From: an uncultured beta proteobacterium
Lineage (GTDB): Bacteria; Pseudomonadota; Gammaproteobacteria; Burkholderiales; Burkholderiaceae_C
DNA length: 10,722 nt
Direction of reading: 5' to 3'
Assembly (NCBI GenBank): GCA_903834645.1
Contig: CAILKA010000518.1
Coordinates: forward strand, 1-10,722
Part shown: positions 1 to 6,328 of the stretch, one piece after another
Numbering within the stretch: position 1 is the stretch's first letter
Layout: each line of letters opens with the position of its first letter
Made by a program: the position numbers and the translations under genes
Notes under the pieces: generated by a model
Database searches by the model: none
What the model was told of the DNA's origin: nothing
What the model saw: the letters and a program-made list of their open reading frames with translations, nothing else

Positions 1-99
1 CTAGATGATCAGACCATCGATGGCGTGCAAGCCAGGTCGAGCATGGTCGTCAACGGCCCCGCGACGAGGACCTACGCAAAGATGAGACCAAATGCATAG

Positions 100-240
100 G
101 GGTCGTCAGCCGCCAGCCGCCTCCGGGAAGCGAGCGGCGGCTTCCAGCCCTCGGCGTTTACAGCAGTTCCGTAGTCGCTTCAACTCTGTCGCGGCCGTAG
201 CATGACTTTGGCGCGAGTCGCACTTACTTTGGCGCCCTGC
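100..240 (+). repeat. Repeat copy 1: REP-like hairpin plus phased motif array
   Basis: This copy aligns without gaps to 2790-2930, with nine differences over the 140 bases compared. Its first part is an imperfect hairpin (about 108-135) with outer arms GCCGCC/GGCGGC and a few mismatches inside. Its second part carries ACTCTGTCGC at 183-192 and ACTTTGGCGC at 205-214 and 226-235, so the motif recurs every 21-22 bases. Similarity to copy 2 stops abruptly after 240. No ORF of interest lies within it. The hairpin part resembles bacterial REP elements; the motif rows resemble the multiple transposase-binding repeats at the ends of IS21-family elements, though the IS family is inferred. Confidence 0.85.
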
Positions 241-334
241 GGGAACCTACAACCTCACACGTCGATATTCGCAATGCCGATGGCAAAGGCGGTGCTGAAC
301 TCGGCCGGGGCATGGTCGTGATGGTGCCGGCCAC

Positions 335-526
335 TCATCGCGCTCTCCGCGGCCAGGCGCACGCAGCCGCCTGCGGCAGGCCCCGGGACCAGGCCCACAG
401 CCTGGCTTCAAGCCGCCCCAGCAGGAAGGCCACGCACACCGCCAGCCCGAACAGCAGGGCGGCGGGGGCCAGCACGAGGGCGAACAAGACGACAGGAGGC
501 ATGGGGTCGCAAGCATAGACCTCCAT
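335..526 (-). CDS. Possible small single-pass membrane protein
   Basis: This is a 63-residue ORF with an ATG start. Residues about 9-36 form a strongly hydrophobic stretch rich in V, L, A and F (start PPVVLFALVL), long enough for one membrane helix, followed by an Arg/Trp-rich tail (RLEARLWAWSRG). I do not recognise a family. No convincing ribosome-binding site precedes the start, and other ORFs overlap it in other frames, so it may be a chance ORF in GC-rich DNA. It is the only candidate gene in the 365 bases between repeat copy 1 and the end of the outer-membrane protein gene; nothing else is evident in that stretch. Confidence 0.3.
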   Translation of the reverse strand: MEVYACDPMPPVVLFALVLAPAALLFGLAVCVAFLLGRLEARLWAWSRGLPQAAACAWPRRAR

Positions 527-605
527 GCCGATTCGTCGGACCGGGCTCCTCAGCCGGGCTCACAGGTAAAGCCCAATGACAAGCCATGGGCCGCACCCTG
601 GGTTG

Positions 606-1214
606 TCAGAAGCGATAGCCCAGGCCCAGGCTCAAGCCAGCGCCGCCCGAATTGGGCGAGGTCTGGTCGTAAATCGTGAGTTCGCTGCGCAGGCTCAGCC
701 GGTTGTCGAAGTCGTATTGCCCGCCCAGGCCGAGCAACAGCCCCGTACGACTGCCGCTGATCGGAATGTCCGTTTGCCCGGCAGGCGTGGATGCCTTCAC
801 CGTCGTGTAGGCCAGACCCAGCTTGCTGTACAGCGAGAAGTTGCCGGGTGTCCACAGGTGCACCTTGGCGGCGGCGTAGGCCGTGTGGCCGCTCGCGGTG
901 AGGTCTGTGGAGCCGTTGGCGACGGTGTAGTTGGCCGTGTGGCGGCCAATTTGTTGGTAGCCGACTTCGCCGAACACGGGCATGCCGCCGCCCAGGGGCA
1001 GCGTGCCCAGCCGGACGCCTGCGAACAGGCCCAGGCCGGCGCGTCCCTCTGTGGTTCCGTTGTTGTTGGCGGTGGAATCGTCGGGCACGACGACCACAGC
1101 GGCAAAGTTGGTGCCAACGTAGGTGTCGGATTCGGCCGCGGCTTGGGCCTGGGCAGATGCGAGCAGCAGCAGCGGGGTCAGGATGCCGATGGAGGCGAAG
1201 CGATGCAGGGTCAT
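606..1214 (-). CDS. Outer-membrane beta-barrel protein (porin-like)
   Basis: This encodes a 202-residue exported protein predicted to fold as a small outer-membrane beta barrel (OmpA/Ail-like 'outer membrane beta-barrel' superfamily). Residues 1-25 are a signal peptide: MTLHR, a hydrophobic core (ILTPLLLLAS), then a cleavage site after AQA. The rest alternates polar and aromatic/aliphatic residues in strand-like segments with Gly-rich turns (GLGLFAGVRLG, FGEVGYQQIG, LYSKLGLAYTT, GLLLGLGGQYDF) and ends LGLGYRF. A terminal Phe is the usual recognition signal for the BAM assembly machinery. The frame stays open 41 codons upstream, but the ATG at 1214 starts the signal peptide and is preferred; no strong Shine-Dalgarno sequence is visible. 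It is divergent from the XRE regulator at 1408, which may control it. Substrate and function are unknown; it could be a narrow pore, an adhesin or structural. Confidence 0.8.
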   Translation of the reverse strand: MTLHRFASIGILTPLLLLASAQAQAAAESDTYVGTNFAAVVVVPDDSTANNNGTTEGRAGLGLFAGVRLGTLPLGGGMPVFGEVGYQQIGRHTANYTVANGSTDLTASGHTAYAAAKVHLWTPGNFSLYSKLGLAYTTVKASTPAGQTDIPISGSRTGLLLGLGGQYDFDNRLSLRSELTIYDQTSPNSGGAGLSLGLGYRF

Positions 1215-1368
1215 GGTGGTTGTGGTGTCGTTGCGTTGAAGTCCGTTGCGCCCCGGTTGCCGAGGCTTGCGGGCCGCGGGGCAGGTGCCCCAACGGCTGG
1301 GCGCCAGTGTCTGCGGTCGCAGCCAATCGGGCCACATTTCGATGCCAAGTAGATTTTTTCGAGACGGG

Positions 1369-1389
1369 AAGTACAGTCACGGTGTACTT
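1369..1389. promoter_or_regulatory. Inverted-repeat operator upstream of XRE regulator
   Basis: AAGTACA (1369-1375) and TGTACTT (1383-1389) form a perfect 7-base inverted repeat with a 7-base spacer, centred about 29 bases before the regulator's ATG. A T-rich stretch (1353-1358) lies just upstream. The site sits in the 193-base gap between two divergent genes, where a dimeric regulator could control both. Binding by the adjacent XRE protein (autoregulation) is inferred from position and symmetry; no exact published operator is claimed. Confidence 0.6.
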
Positions 1390-1407
1390 TATTGGAGATG
1401 CAGCGGC

Positions 1408-2196
1408 ATGAGTTCGCCAGAAACTGTTGTCCACGTGCTGCGCGCTCGGCTGCGTGCTGCGCGCGTCACCTACGCCGATCTGGCGCAGCGCATCGGCATG
1501 AGCGAATCGAGCATCAAGCGGATGTTCGGCCAGCAGGACATGTCCTTGTCACGCCTGGCGCACATCTGCAAGGCCGCGGGCCTGTCGATGGAGGACGTGT
1601 TGCGCGACGCGGCTGACCAGACGCCGCATCCCGACGTGTTGCCGCTGGAACTGGAGTCCTTGCTGGTGGCCGAGCCGCGGCTGCTGCTGGTGGCCATCTG
1701 CTGCCTGGGGCAGTGGAGCCTGGCGCAGATCGTCGAAACCTACGCGCTCACCGAAGCCGAGTGCGTCGGCTGCCTGGCGCAGTTGGACCGCCTGGGCGTC
1801 ATCGTGCTGCGGCCCGACAACAGCTACCGGCTGCAGGTGTCATTGGCTTTCCACTGGCAGCCAGACGGGCCCGCCCAGCGCTACCTGCGCCAGCACGTCG
1901 TGCCCGACTACTTCAGCGGCGATTTCGGCAACGACGGCGAAGCGGTGCTGTGCGTACCGACGCGCCTGACCCAGTCATCGGCCATCGAGGTGGTGCAGAA
2001 GATCCGCCAGCTGGCGGCTGAATTGGCCCGCATGCAGCAACGCGACCTGCGCCAAAGCGCTGCAACGCGAGACGGCTACACGCTGCTGGTGGGCTTTCGC
2101 TGCTGGGAATTCCAGGCCTTCACGGCGTTGCGGCGGCCGGCAATGGCTGCACCGCTGCCGCTGCGGCGTCACCAGATCGGGCCAAGGAACAGGTAG
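1408..2196 (+). CDS. XRE/Cro-type helix-turn-helix transcriptional regulator
   Basis: This is a 262-residue predicted cytoplasmic DNA-binding protein. Residues about 7-62 form an XRE/HTH_3-like domain: YADLAQRIGMSESSIKRMF gives the helix-turn-helix, followed by LSRLAHICKAAGLSMEDVL. The rest (about 70-245) is a family-specific C-terminal region with a LLLVAICCLGQWSLAQIV helix, a second winged-helix-like stretch (LTEAECVGCLAQLDRLGVIVL) and a conserved-looking WEFQAF near the end; its ligand is unknown. The ATG at 1408 is chosen because GGAG at 1394-1397 is well spaced and the HTH begins soon after; the frame stays open back to 1246 but those residues look non-genic. An inverted-repeat operator lies just upstream. 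The last roughly 18 residues (after TALRR) overlap the decayed gene on the other strand by 28 bases and may be an acquired extension if the original stop was lost. Confidence 0.85.
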   Translation: MSSPETVVHVLRARLRAARVTYADLAQRIGMSESSIKRMFGQQDMSLSRLAHICKAAGLSMEDVLRDAADQTPHPDVLPLELESLLVAEPRLLLVAICCLGQWSLAQIVETYALTEAECVGCLAQLDRLGVIVLRPDNSYRLQVSLAFHWQPDGPAQRYLRQHVVPDYFSGDFGNDGEAVLCVPTRLTQSSAIEVVQKIRQLAAELARMQQRDLRQSAATRDGYTLLVGFRCWEFQAFTALRRPAMAAPLPLRRHQIGPRNR

Positions 2197-2678
2197 AACG
2201 TGCCCTGGCCGCTGGCAAAGCCGTTCCCCAACTCGGCCGAGAAGCCCGCGCGGATGGCATTGCCAAACGGCGTGGGCAGGCTGCCGATGCGGCGTGCGAG
2301 CACGGCCCGGCCCAGTACCACGGTGCTGCCGTTGATCGATTCCGGAGCGGTGCCTGAGAGCCGCAAGAAACCGCCCGGCGCCAGCGGCGCTGACAACTGC
2401 GACTGCGGCGGTGGTTGTGCGGCCACGCCCTGCAGCGTGTCCCGGTTCCACTGCGCCGTCAGCAGCGTGCCCCGCACGGGGAATGCAATCGGGTCCAGCG
2501 TGTCCACGCGCATCCGCAGGTACAGGCTGCTCACCGAGGACCGATTGAAGCCAGAAGGGTCCTGCGGCACCAGCACTTCCACGCTGCCCGAGGCCCTGGC
2601 GCATAGGAAATTCAAACGCCCCCCAAAGCCCGACGACCAGACCGCGGCCAGCCAGGACGGGACGTCTGCGGCAGTGAG
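2169..2678 (-). pseudogene. Decayed 3' fragment of patatin-like phospholipase (RssA/NTE family) barrel domain
   Basis: About 170 residues match the C-terminal outer-membrane barrel of RssA/PlpD-like patatin phospholipases. Key motifs are SLYLRMRVDTLD followed by AFPVRGT, then GGFLRLSG, LGRAVLARRIG, AGFSAELGNGF and a terminal YLFLGPIW. The patatin catalytic domain (GxSxG and DG[AG]) and the POTRA-like linker are absent. The segment that normally lies between the AGxSxExGN strand and the terminal YLFLG strand, which carries a LGPLYLGYG-type motif, also appears to be missing, so there is an internal deletion as well as a 5' truncation. The reading frame is open upstream to a TAG at 2757-2759, but similarity fades by about 2690. 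The only start in the conserved part is a TTG at 2615 without a ribosome-binding site. Its 3' end overlaps the XRE gene convergently by 28 bases. Confidence 0.7.
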
Positions 2679-2789
2679 ATCGTGGCTGCGGCGCCCATTC
2701 GGACCGTCTCGCCGCTTCCCCAGGGGCTCGTCGGGCCTTGATCTGCGATCTCTATCCTAGGGTTGACCCGGGCGGCCTATGTCTCTTCA

Positions 2790-2930
2790 GGGTCGTCAGC
2801 CGCCAGCCGCTTCGGGGAAGCGAGCGGCGGCCTTTAGCCCTCGGCGTTTACAGCAGTTCGGTGGTCGCATCAACTCTGTCGCGGCCGTAGCATTACTTTG
2901 GCGCGAGTCGCACTTACTTTGGCGCCCTGC
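2790..2930 (+). repeat. Repeat copy 2: REP-like hairpin plus phased motif array
   Basis: This is the second direct copy of the element at 100-240. Its hairpin is better preserved than in copy 1: GCCGCC and CGCTTC pair with GAAGCG and GGCGGC across a short GGG loop and a three-base internal bulge (2798-2830). ACTCTGTCGC lies at 2873-2882 and ACTTTGGCGC at 2895-2904 and 2916-2925. The copy lies just outside the truncated end of the patatin fragment, consistent with rearrangement at this point. Confidence 0.85.
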
Positions 2931-3062
2931 GCGAGAACCGCAGGCAGCCGAAGCAATTACTCTGGCGCGTAAGGCGTGACAAGGACTTAGCGAGGGGTGC
3001 GCCACAGGGAGTGCGTGGGACGCGTCAGAGTTGCTGCGACTCACCCGGATGCGCGCCAAAGT
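2873..3062. mobile_element. Candidate remnant of an IS21-like element (two sets of terminal motifs)
   Basis: Four copies of ACTYTGKCGC read on the plus strand at 2873, 2895, 2916 and 2959 (steps of 22, 21 and 43 bases). Two copies read on the minus strand: GCGTCAGAGT at 3022-3031 and GCGCCAAAGT at 3053-3062. Rows of direct motifs at one side and inverted ones at the other are the arrangement of IS21-family ends, where IstA binds several subterminal repeats. Fewer than 60 bases lie between the two sets and no istA/istB coding remains, so this would be an internally deleted or MITE-like derivative. The family assignment is inferred from architecture, not from a match; a chromosomal protein-binding array is an alternative. 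Confidence 0.4.
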
Positions 3063-3281
3063 TGTTGCTCCGCTCTTCTGGGTACTGCGCGAGACCTGCA
3101 GTCACCGCAGTCTGGGCCGCGCTTCCGAAAATCCGTTCAGCAGCGACAGCGGTCGGTCATGCGAGCCAGCCAGACGGCAGCAGCCGGCCAGTAGCCGACG
3201 TTGGTGAAGGGCAGCTATGGGCCCGCCCTGGCCGCCCTGGCCAGCTTGTTGGACGGGCTTTGAGCCCGTCCTTCATGAGCG
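2931..3281. other. Intergenic region with degraded repeat sequence
   Basis: No credible gene lies here. The first half holds the outlying motifs at 2959-2968, 3022-3031 and 3053-3062. The second half (about 3063-3250) has short ORFs without ribosome-binding sites or recognisable content. A perfect hairpin at 3251-3271 lies just beyond the stop of the catalase-related gene. Confidence 0.6.
3251..3271 (-). terminator. Perfect 9-bp hairpin after catalase-related gene
   Basis: GGACGGGCT and AGCCCGTCC pair perfectly around a TTG loop, 11 bases beyond the stop codon of the minus-strand catalase-related gene. No T-run follows on the minus strand, so it is not a canonical intrinsic terminator. It could still stabilise the 3' end or work as a weak terminator for the stress operon. 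Confidence 0.45.
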
Positions 3282-4313
3282 TTAGCGACGACTCAATGAC
3301 ACTGCGTAGCTGGAGGCTCGCGCGGCCAGCGTGGGGTCGGCGCTGGCGGCGATACCGGTAGGCAGAACGGTGGGTATGAAGGTCTCGCGGTCACACGCCT
3401 GGTCGGTGGCGCGGTCGATCACCAGACGACCCATCGTGACTTCCACGCGGTCGGACGGCCACGGGTCGGTGGGGTCGAGTAGTTGATCTTGTGGCTGCGC
3501 CAGCTGTGCCATCACGCTGAAGACCACTGCCCCCTTGTTCAGGCGCTCGCTCAGCTCCGCACGCAGGAAATCAGCGCCTTTGGCTTTGGCTTCATCGTCG
3601 CTCAGTCCCAGCCGACCGGCCACGGGCTCAAAGCGCCAACGCAGGGCTTGAGTCTTGCCGGCTGCATTGGTGGCGATGAAAGCACTGGTGCTCCAGTAGG
3701 GTACGGTGGCGAAGCTCGCGGGCACCGGCTGACTGGCCAAATAGGTCGCCTGACGCGTGGTGGCCGGGTTGGCCTTGCCAAAGGCGGCGACGGCGTCGGG
3801 ATTCATCTTGCCGGTGGTCGGGTCCGGGGCGCGCACTTTCATGAACTCCAAAAACTGAGCCGGTGTCTGGGCGAAGAAGTGCGGCGCCGAGATGAAGATC
3901 CACTCCATCCGGTCCGCGCCCTCCCCGGCCCGTACGGCGATGCCGCGCACCGACTTGGCATTGTCAGGTGCCTTGGGGTTGCCTCCACCGACGGAGAAGC
4001 GACCGATCAGCGGCGTGCGCTGGCCAACCTGGAACATCTTGGCGCTGGTGATGGCGGAGGCGGCTGGTGCCGCTTCAAAATGACCGGCCATGCAGACGCC
4101 CTTGGCATGCGAACTGCGCGCCGAGTGTTTGCCGAAGACGCCGTTCAGCGCGTCAACCAAGGCAATGGGCGAGACCGCCGACGCGGCCGGTGCAGCGTCG
4201 GCCATGGCGGCTGCCATCGGCATGGAGGTCTGCGCGGTGGCTTGGCCAGTGGCGGCCGCTGCGGCTGCGACCGCCAGCAGGAGGCGGGTGGGGGTGTGGC
4301 GCTGGTGTTGCAT
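3282..4313 (-). CDS. srpA: Exported SrpA-like catalase-related haem peroxidase
   Basis: This encodes a 343-residue member of the catalase superfamily, in the small 'catalase-related peroxidase'/SrpA branch (mono-functional catalases are about 480 or more residues). Residues 1-28 look like a signal peptide (TRLLLAVAAAAAATG core, cleavage near ATAQ), placing the enzyme outside the cytoplasm. Family hallmarks are the distal-haem His in SSHAKGVCMAG (His69), the RFSVGGGNPKAPDNAKSVRG block with its conserved Asn, WSTSAF then RWRFEP, DPTDPWPSDRVEVTMGRLVI, and a C-terminal RASSYAVSLSRR whose Tyr (about 336) is the likely proximal haem ligand. Expected role: haem-dependent decomposition or peroxidatic use of hydrogen or organic peroxides. 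The ATG at 4313 is preferred because GAGGAG precedes it by 7 bases; the upstream in-frame start at 4376 adds non-signal residues. It lies 100 bases after the DUF1223 gene, so it may be the last gene of that operon or have its own promoter in the gap. Confidence 0.9.
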   Translation of the reverse strand: MQHQRHTPTRLLLAVAAAAAATGQATAQTSMPMAAAMADAAPAASAVSPIALVDALNGVFGKHSARSSHAKGVCMAGHFEAAPAASAITSAKMFQVGQRTPLIGRFSVGGGNPKAPDNAKSVRGIAVRAGEGADRMEWIFISAPHFFAQTPAQFLEFMKVRAPDPTTGKMNPDAVAAFGKANPATTRQATYLASQPVPASFATVPYWSTSAFIATNAAGKTQALRWRFEPVAGRLGLSDDEAKAKGADFLRAELSERLNKGAVVFSVMAQLAQPQDQLLDPTDPWPSDRVEVTMGRLVIDRATDQACDRETFIPTVLPTGIAASADPTLAARASSYAVSLSRR

Positions 4314-4413
4314 AGGTCGACTCCTCGAAAGGAAGCTGGGTTGTGAAGGGACTTGACGCAGTCGCCTCGCATTCATGGTTTCTTACGTGCTGGCCAACAC
4401 CATCGGGACCCTC

Positions 4414-5115
4414 TCAACACTCCAGGCTCAGCGCCTGCACGGGCCGCAGATCACCCGCCCCAGCAATCACGAAGACCACGCGGCGCGGATGGGCCGGGAC
4501 GGCTGGCGGCAGGTCCAGCGTGAACGTCTGCGCGCCCTGCCAAGGACCTACGGGACGGTACAGGCGCACGACATGGTCGTGGGCCAGGGCTTCGCCCCGG
4601 TTCTCGCCAGCCGTGACGCGGGTGCGATGGCCGTCCTCGACCACGGCCCAGTAGCCCGTCCAGCGGCCTGCGGCCGTGCCGACCTCGGCAACGACACGGG
4701 CGTCCTTGCGCAGCAGCTTCAACGACATCGGCGCCAGCGGCACCGAGCTGACCGCGGGCAGCGCCGGCCAGCGGCGCCAGTCCCTGCCGTGCGCCAACAC
4801 TTGGGGCGTGTAGACATTCGGTGCACCCATTGCGCGCGCCAGTGTGTACTGGCGGTCGGTGGTGTCCTGCGTGGCAAAGCGGTCGGCCCAGCCCAGGCGG
4901 TTCCAGTACCCCACGTGGAAGGCCAGCGGCAAGACCTCGTCACGCCCCTTCAGAGTTGACAGCCAGCGATCGGCCGGCGGGCAGGAACTGCAGCCTTCCG
5001 ATGTGTACAGCTCCACCACCAGCGGCGGCCTCGCGCCAGCCGCGCGTTCGCACGTTTGCGCTGAAGCGAGCATGGGCAGCACGGCGCTGCACAGGGTTAG
5101 AAAGGCCGTCTTCAC
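4414..5115 (-). CDS. Exported DUF1223 thioredoxin-fold protein
   Basis: This encodes a 233-residue secreted protein of the DUF1223 family, a thioredoxin-like fold of unassigned activity. A signal peptide (MKTAFLTLCSAVLPMLASA) is followed by VVELYTSEGCSSCPPADRWL: the family's CxxC motif (Cys42/Cys45, CSSC) right after the first strand, as in thioredoxins. Further conserved features are PLAFHVGYWNRLGWADRFA and NVYTPQVLAHGR. An extra Cys lies just after the signal peptide (CERAA) and one is the final residue. Start choice: GTG at 5115 overlaps the MsrA stop as GTGA, gives a textbook signal peptide and has GGGG upstream; GTG at 5127 adds only MGQA before a residue that would read Val. The gene sits between msrA and the peroxidase, so a role in supplying electrons to exported Msr enzymes, or in thiol redox of the envelope, is plausible but unproven. 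Confidence 0.85.
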   Translation of the reverse strand: MKTAFLTLCSAVLPMLASAQTCERAAGARPPLVVELYTSEGCSSCPPADRWLSTLKGRDEVLPLAFHVGYWNRLGWADRFATQDTTDRQYTLARAMGAPNVYTPQVLAHGRDWRRWPALPAVSSVPLAPMSLKLLRKDARVVAEVGTAAGRWTGYWAVVEDGHRTRVTAGENRGEALAHDHVVRLYRPVGPWQGAQTFTLDLPPAVPAHPRRVVFVIAGAGDLRPVQALSLEC

Positions 5116-5714
5116 CGCTTGCCCCACAGCCGTTCCAGCGCGGCATCACGGCCGCAGCTGTTGCGGTAGTAGGCGTAGCGCACGGGGTTCTTCTTGTAGT
5201 AGTCCTGGTGATAGCCCTCGGCCGGGTAGAACGTGGTGGCGGGCTGAACGGCCGTGACGATCGCTTGCTTGAACGGCTTCGTCTGTTCGAGTGTCTTCAA
5301 CGATTGCTGGACGACGGCGGCCTGCTGGGCGTCGTGGGTGAAGATCGCCGTGCGGTAGGGAGACCCGGCATCGCAGAACTGGCGGTCCCGGGTGGTTGGG
5401 TCGATGGTGCGCCAGAAGTACTCGACCAGCGCGGCATAGCTCACCTTCGCTGTGTCGAAGACGATTTCTACCGCCTCGGCGTGGCCGGTGGTGTTAGCTG
5501 ACACCTGTTCGTAGCGGGGGTTGGCTGTGCTGCCGCCGATGTACCCCGAGGTCGTCGACAACACGCCCGGCACCTTGTCGAAGTCAGCCTCAACGCACCA
5601 GAAGCAGCCGCCGGCAAACGTGGCTTTGGCGGTGGTTTGCGCCTGTGCTGCAGAAGCAAGCGCCAGCCACAGCAAGCCGGCGACGGCACCCAGGCGGTGC
5701 AAGCGGCGCGTCAT
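5112..5714 (-). CDS. msrA: Exported peptide-methionine (S)-S-oxide reductase MsrA
   Basis: This 200-residue MsrA reduces the S diastereomer of methionine sulfoxide in proteins. The catalytic motif GGCFWC lies at Cys37/Cys40 (Cys37 nucleophile), followed by VEADFDKVPGV and TSGYIGG, then YEQVSANTTGHAEAVEI, FWRTIDPTTRDRQFCDAGSPYRTAIF and YHQDYY, all standard MsrA blocks. A further Cys in YRNSCGRD (Cys187) could act as the resolving cysteine. Residues 1-26 form a signal peptide (RRLHR, hydrophobic core, ASAAQAQ), so the enzyme should act in the periplasm, unlike the usual cytoplasmic MsrA. Its ATG overlaps the MsrB stop as ATGA, and its own stop overlaps the DUF1223 start, indicating translational coupling in one operon. 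Confidence 0.95.
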   Translation of the reverse strand: MTRRLHRLGAVAGLLWLALASAAQAQTTAKATFAGGCFWCVEADFDKVPGVLSTTSGYIGGSTANPRYEQVSANTTGHAEAVEIVFDTAKVSYAALVEYFWRTIDPTTRDRQFCDAGSPYRTAIFTHDAQQAAVVQQSLKTLEQTKPFKQAIVTAVQPATTFYPAEGYHQDYYKKNPVRYAYYRNSCGRDAALERLWGKR

Positions 5715-6199
5715 GCTGCCTCCGGCACGAACTGCAGGGCCACGCCGTTGTTGCAGTAGCGCTTGCCGCTGGGCGGAGGGCCGTCATTGAAGACGTGGCC
5801 CTGGTGGCCGTTGCAGTGAGCGCAGTGGTACTCGGTGCGCGGCAGGATGGCCTTGAAGTCGGTCTTCGTGCCCAGTGCGCCCGGCAACGGCGTGTGAAAG
5901 CTGGGCCAGCCGGTGCCGCTGTCGTACTTGGCAGCCGACGAAAACAGCGGCAGTTGGCAGCCCGCGCACTGGTAGATACCCTTGCGATTTTCGGCGTTGA
6001 GCGGACTGCTGCCGGGCGCTTCGGTGCCTTCCTGCCGCAGCACGCGGAAGGCGGCGGGCGAAAGCCGCTGCCGCCATGCGCCTTCGCTCAGGCGCAGCGG
6101 GGTGGGCGCGGGCTGCGGCTGCGCGGCGGCCGCGGGGGCCGTGGCGTTGCCCGCAAGGCCGAAGAGGGGCAGCAGGCTCATGATCTGGCGGCGGTTCAT
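5711..6199 (-). CDS. msrB: Exported peptide-methionine (R)-S-oxide reductase MsrB
   Basis: This 162-residue MsrB reduces the R diastereomer of methionine sulfoxide. It shows TEAPGSSPLN, the zinc-binding pairs CAGC (Cys78/81) and CAHC (Cys126/129), KYDSGTGWPSF, GHQGHVFNDGPPPSGKRYCNN with the catalytic Cys149, and ends VALQF. The N-terminus (MNRRQIMSLLPLFGLAG, then an Ala/Pro-rich linker) has a twin Arg before a moderately hydrophobic stretch. It could be a Tat signal, consistent with export of a pre-folded zinc protein, but it lacks the full SRRxFLK consensus and Sec export is possible. It is the first gene of the msrB-msrA-DUF1223 set. The 129-base gap to the kinase upstream can hold a promoter or an attenuating hairpin. 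No strong ribosome-binding site precedes the ATG at 6199. Confidence 0.94.
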   Translation of the reverse strand: MNRRQIMSLLPLFGLAGNATAPAAAAQPQPAPTPLRLSEGAWRQRLSPAAFRVLRQEGTEAPGSSPLNAENRKGIYQCAGCQLPLFSSAAKYDSGTGWPSFHTPLPGALGTKTDFKAILPRTEYHCAHCNGHQGHVFNDGPPPSGKRYCNNGVALQFVPEAA

Positions 6200-6240
6200 G
6201 GTGTGGGTGGGCGACTGGCGCAGTGAGGGGTAGCCACCAG

Positions 6241-6315
6241 TCGGCGCAGCAGCGCCGATCTTTCAACCCGTCCCGATCCTTCGCCACGGCGGAGCCGGGG
6301 AGAGGGTCACTCTCC
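6241..6315 (-). other. Two hairpins between kinase stop and msrB start
   Basis: TCGGCGC and GCGCCGA (6241-6258, loop AGCA) form a perfect 7-bp stem. GGAGAG and CTCTCC (6299-6315, 5-base loop) form a perfect 6-bp stem just after the kinase stop codon at 6329. Neither is followed by a T-run on the minus strand. They may weaken read-through from the regulator genes into msrB, stabilise the RNA ends, or be structural chance in GC-rich DNA. Confidence 0.35.
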
Positions 6316-6328
6316 GCCCCTTCCTCCA

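Noticed and set aside
550..1434. Long minus-strand ORF of 294 residues overlapping the beta-barrel gene
   Set aside because: Its composition is Arg/His/Pro-rich, typical of an out-of-frame shadow. The overlapping frame at 606-1214 has a signal peptide and barrel features.
3483..4346. Plus-strand ORF of 287 residues opposite the catalase-related gene
   Set aside because: It is an antisense shadow in GC-rich DNA; the opposite strand has clear catalase motifs.
3282..4376. Longer start for the catalase-related protein at 4376
   Set aside because: The added residues do not resemble a signal peptide and no ribosome-binding site precedes it, whereas the ATG at 4313 has GAGGAG at proper distance and begins a signal peptide.
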